Shown piece by piece: positions 60,917-64,000 of a stretch of 64,000 nt of DNA. Every line of letters begins with the position of its first letter. Positions within the stretch are counted from its first letter, which is position 1. Source of the stretch: JACTOJ01 sp032335695 (lineage in GTDB: Bacteria; Bacillota; Clostridia; Clostridiales; Clostridiaceae); NCBI RefSeq assembly GCF_032335695.1, contig NZ_JACTOJ010000008.1:62001-126000 (forward strand), written 5' to 3'. The notes under the pieces are model-generated. The model worked only from the letters and a program-made list of their open reading frames with translations, had not been told where the DNA came from and searched no databases. Both the position numbers and the translations under genes were made by a program.

Positions 60917-63900
60917 TTACATTGCCATTTCATCATATACCTGTTCTTTAAAGCCTTCATTTTCCTCACATTCCTTATTTAATGCATCTTCATCTAATAT
61001 AACTTCATTGTCTTTTTTATTAAGATCCAGTACTGAGTTTAGCTCAAATTGTCGTGATAACTTTTCTTTTAAAGCTTCTTCATAAGGAAATGGTTTTTCA
61101 TATTCTATCTTTGACTGTTCTAGGTTTCTTTTGTACTCTTCAATTTTTGTTTCTATATTTTCCATTTTACTTTCAAGGTTATTTAGCAAATTTTCAATTC
61201 TTAACATATTCCCATGAGCACTATCTCCAAGGTCTACCGTGTATTTTAAATTACCATGAATTAAGAGTTCATGCTTTTCATAAAAGAGATTTTTTCTAAG
61301 TTTTAGTTCAAAACCTTTATAACTTCCTACATGGAGCTCCTCACCTTTAGGTATCTTGTTATAAAGACTTTGAAGCATTGTTCCTGCCTTTTCTCTTTCA
61401 TCAAATAACTTGCCGTTTATAGTAATTGAAAAATCCTTACCATCTTCCATATTTCTTTTATCAATATCCTTAATAACACATTCAAGCTGGCCATTAGCTT
61501 CACTAATAAGTTTTGGATACTTAAAGGTGAAATTATCCTGCAGGGTATATTTTTGATTATCATAAGCAGCTTTTAAAACTCTAAGTCTTGATACCTCATT
61601 ATCAACATCCATCTTTTCTTTTATTAATGGATTCCCTGTAGCTAAAGCTTTAACTTCTGCATAGGATAGTACTGTTTCATCTACATCTTCACAGTTTCTT
61701 GCAACAGATTTGGAAGTCATTATCTGCGATATGAATTTTTGTTTTTGCTCTACAATCTGCCAAAGGTATGAATCAAAGGTATCTTTAGTTACATACCTAT
61801 AGATATTTACCTCTGGGTTTATATTCCCCTGCCTTAAAATTCTTCCTTCACGCTGCTCAATATCACTTGGTCTATAGGGACAATCTAAATGATGAAGTGC
61901 TATTAATTTATCTTGAATATTAGTTCCAGTTCCCATTTTAGGTGTACTTCCTATGATTATTCTTTTATTTCCGGATCTCATATCAGAAAATATTTCTTCA
62001 CGTTGTATTTCATTTTTAGCATCGTGGATAAAGCATATTTCATTTTCAGGAATTCCTTTATTTATTAGTTCTGCTTTAATTGAATCATAAACAGAAAAAC
62101 GCCCATCTGAGTTAGGCGTTCCCACATCACAAAATACTATTTGAGTTCCTTTTATAATTTCTGATTTTTTATATTCTTCATAAATATTTTCAATACATCT
62201 ATTAACCTTTGAATCTGGCTCATTTATTGCTTCCTTATTGATAAGCCTTGGATCTGTACCTAAAAGTCTTGCTTCATTGGTTATCTTAAGCATATTATCT
62301 ACAGAAGGATCAACCATGCCATTTCTAATTCTTTCAGCTCTCTCAACATAGTTTTCCATTTCATGTTTTATAAACTCACTTGGCTCTGAAGATACTAAAA
62401 TATATTTATCATCTTTAAGTTTTGGCACTGGCAGCTTTAACATATCTGAGGTTTGAACATCTGCTATATTTTTAAATAAGGTCATAAGCTCTGGAAGGTT
62501 TGTAAACTTTGAAAACCTGCTTCTAAACCTATAGCCTGTTCCTTCTGGAGCTAATTCAAGTGAAGAGACTACTTCACCGAAGCTTGCAGCCCAAGCGTCA
62601 AAATGCTGTATTCCTCGCCTTTCAAGTTCATGGTTTTGAAGATACCTTTGCATTACATACATTTCTGTCATAGAATTTGAAATAGGAGTTCCTGTAGCAA
62701 ATATTACTCCCCTGCCTTCATTAATTTCATGGATATATTGGCATTTCATAAGCATATCAGAAGCTTTTTTAGCTCTTGTATTTGATATTCCAGCCACATT
62801 TCTCATTTTAGAAAATACTGCACAGTTTTTATAATAATGTGCTTCATCTACAAACATAGTGTCAATACCAAGCTCTTCAAAGTTTATAACATCATCTTTT
62901 CTTGATTCATCAAGAAGCCTTTTAAGTTCACTTTCCAAGTTCTTTTTAAATTTCTCCATCTGTTTTATGGACCAGTTTTCTCCTCTTTCCCTTTTGGTAG
63001 CATCAATAGCATAGGTCATTTGGTCAATTTGATAGTTTAACATTCTTTCTTGTCTTTCCTTTGAAATTGGTATTTTTTCAAACTGAGTATGACCTATAAT
63101 TATTGCATCATAAGCCCCTGTAGCAATTCTGCTTACGAACCTTCTTCTATTTTGTTTTTCAAAATCTTTCTTTGTAGTAACTAAAATATTAGCTGAAGGA
63201 TATAATCTTAAAAACTCTGCTCCCATCTGCTCTGTTAAATGATTAGGCACTACAAATATGCTTTTCTTAGAAAGTCCTAATCTTTTAAGCTCCATAGCAC
63301 TTGCTATCATTTCAAAGCTCTTTCCAGCACCAACACAATGAGCAAGAAGTGTACTTCCACCATATAAAATTCTAGCTATAGCATTTACTTGATGCTGCCT
63401 AAGCCTAATATCTGGATTCATTCCAGGGAAGGTTAAATGTCTCCCATCATATTCCCTAAGCCTTATGTTATTAAAGTTTTCATTATAAAATTCAACATAC
63501 TTCTTTCTTCTGTCAGGATCTCTAAATATCCAATTTTTAAATTCTTCTTTAAGTTGATTTTGCTTTTCTCTTGCCAGCATGGTTTCCTTTTGATTAAGTA
63601 CATATCTTACAGTATCTCCATCTTCTATTCTGTCTTTTACAGTAACAGTTCTAAGGTTTAAAGTTTCTTCAACAATATAATAGGCATTAAGCCTTTTAGT
63701 TCCAAAGGTTTCTGTTGCTGCAACGGAATAACCATCTATACCTTTGTTTTCAATAACCCAAGATGCATTAAAATTATTATAATGAGCTTTTACTTCGTTG
63801 CTGCTATAACGAGAGCCTGAGTTTTGAGCATACTTTGGAGTTCCTAAGGTTTCATAAATAAATTTTTCTATATCTCCTTCTTCAATCCATGTTGTTCCAA

Positions 63901-64000
63901 GCCTTATATCAATTTCACTTGCTTCTAAATTTACTGGCTGTACTTTTTCTAAGGCTTCTACATTTTGAATAAAAAGCTCTGGATTAGTTTCAGCATAAAG
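60917..64000 (-). CDS. Giant SNF2-like helicase of conjugative element (N-terminus outside window)
   Basis: The frame is open from TAG at 60917 through the right window edge, at least 1027 codons; no start is needed within the window. It has 'EASEIDIRLGTTWIEEGDIE' in the upstream part, then Walker A 'AHCVGAGKSFEMIASAM', DEAH in 'TMFVDEAHYYKNC', 'VIFATGTPISNSM', and helicase motif VI 'QREGRILRQGN'. A coiled coil closes the C-terminus. In Tn1549-type elements such proteins carry an N6-adenine methylase N-terminal to this part; that part would be outside the window. Probably acts on DNA during transfer or protects it (inference). Confidence 0.88.
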   Translation of the reverse strand, partial: LYAETNPELFIQNVEALEKVQPVNLEASEIDIRLGTTWIEEGDIEKFIYETLGTPKYAQNSGSRYSSNEVKAHYNNFNASWVIENKGIDGYSVAATETFGTKRLNAYYIVEETLNLRTVTVKDRIEDGDTVRYVLNQKETMLAREKQNQLKEEFKNWIFRDPDRRKKYVEFYNENFNNIRLREYDGRHLTFPGMNPDIRLRQHQVNAIARILYGGSTLLAHCVGAGKSFEMIASAMELKRLGLSKKSIFVVPNHLTEQMGAEFLRLYPSANILVTTKKDFEKQNRRRFVSRIATGAYDAIIIGHTQFEKIPISKERQERMLNYQIDQMTYAIDATKRERGENWSIKQMEKFKKNLESELKRLLDESRKDDVINFEELGIDTMFVDEAHYYKNCAVFSKMRNVAGISNTRAKKASDMLMKCQYIHEINEGRGVIFATGTPISNSMTEMYVMQRYLQNHELERRGIQHFDAWAASFGEVVSSLELAPEGTGYRFRSRFSKFTNLPELMTLFKNIADVQTSDMLKLPVPKLKDDKYILVSSEPSEFIKHEMENYVERAERIRNGMVDPSVDNMLKITNEARLLGTDPRLINKEAINEPDSKVNRCIENIYEEYKKSEIIKGTQIVFCDVGTPNSDGRFSVYDSIKAELINKGIPENEICFIHDAKNEIQREEIFSDMRSGNKRIIIGSTPKMGTGTNIQDKLIALHHLDCPYRPSDIEQREGRILRQGNINPEVNIYRYVTKDTFDSYLWQIVEQKQKFISQIMTSKSVARNCEDVDETVLSYAEVKALATGNPLIKEKMDVDNEVSRLRVLKAAYDNQKYTLQDNFTFKYPKLISEANGQLECVIKDIDKRNMEDGKDFSITINGKLFDEREKAGTMLQSLYNKIPKGEELHVGSYKGFELKLRKNLFYEKHELLIHGNLKYTVDLGDSAHGNMLRIENLLNNLESKMENIETKIEEYKRNLEQSKIEYEKPFPYEEALKEKLSRQFELNSVLDLNKKDNEVILDEDALNKECEENEGFKEQVYDEMAM

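Noticed and set aside
1..64000. CRISPR array or tRNA genes
   Set aside because: No regularly spaced repeats and no cloverleaf or CCA-type sequences were noticed in the gaps between genes.

Overview
The window looks like chromosome of a low-GC, Gram-positive clostridium (Clostridium sensu lato). The DNA is AT-rich, ribosome-binding sites are strong AGGAGG types, GTG and TTG starts are frequent, and the proteins and riboswitches are of Firmicute type. No rRNA, tRNA, CRISPR array, transposase or integrase was seen. I cannot name the species.

Region 1 (1 to about 9.9 kb) is a metal-homeostasis neighbourhood. An MgtA-type Mg2+ ATPase (minus strand, C-terminus cut by the window edge) lies behind an M-box Mg2+ riboswitch with its own promoter and terminator. 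A 36-codon small ORF sits between the terminator and mgtA. Upstream is an NRAMP transporter (mntH). Divergent from it, a P-type cation ATPase is preceded by a NiCo (czcD) riboswitch, with a 14-bp terminator stem and a competing antiterminator readable in the sequence. A TVP38/TMEM64 membrane protein, a zinc-ribbon protein, a small Ser/Thr kinase-like protein, a one-pass membrane protein and an MntP/YtaF-like exporter follow.

Region 2 (about 9.9 to 12.2 kb, minus strand) holds an HD hydrolase, a metallophosphoesterase and a DUF5710 zinc protein. Whether the first two belong to the host or the island is unclear.

Region 3 (about 11.5 to 32.4 kb, all minus strand) is a dense defence island. A small HTH protein heads the run, and its promoter is overlapped by an 18-bp palindrome. 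Then come hsdM and hsdS, an ATPase plus a PD-(D/E)XK-like nuclease, an unrecognised protein plus a ClpB-like AAA ATPase, and hsdR. These are followed by a small helical protein, a TerB_N-domain protein, a complete qatABCD anti-phage system, and a large SF1 helicase with a DUF5710 partner.

Region 4 (about 32.5 kb to the window end, all minus strand) is the backbone of a large conjugative element. In transcription order it has a giant SNF2-like helicase (N-terminus outside the window), RadC-like and TOPRIM primase-like proteins, an oriT candidate with three inverted repeats, MobC, a MOBP-type relaxase, a VirD4/TraG coupling protein, and VirB2-, VirB6-, PrgI- and VirB4-like transfer proteins. 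Embedded in the same run is a nearly complete Tad/Flp pilus set: prepilin peptidase, CpaB, CpaE/TadZ, TadA/CpaF, TadB, TadC and several pseudopilin-like proteins. The element therefore appears to combine a Gram-positive type IV secretion system with a Tad pilus.

Three cargo cassettes interrupt the transfer operon in the same orientation: a 775-aa P-loop protein between relaxase and coupling protein, an HNH-nuclease-like gene between VirB6 and PrgI, and a Nudix-ended set of three genes between TadB and TadC. The first has a consensus promoter and a strong terminator of its own, and all three end in terminator-like hairpins. The 775-aa protein resembles no family I know and is the best candidate here for an undescribed defence or stability gene.
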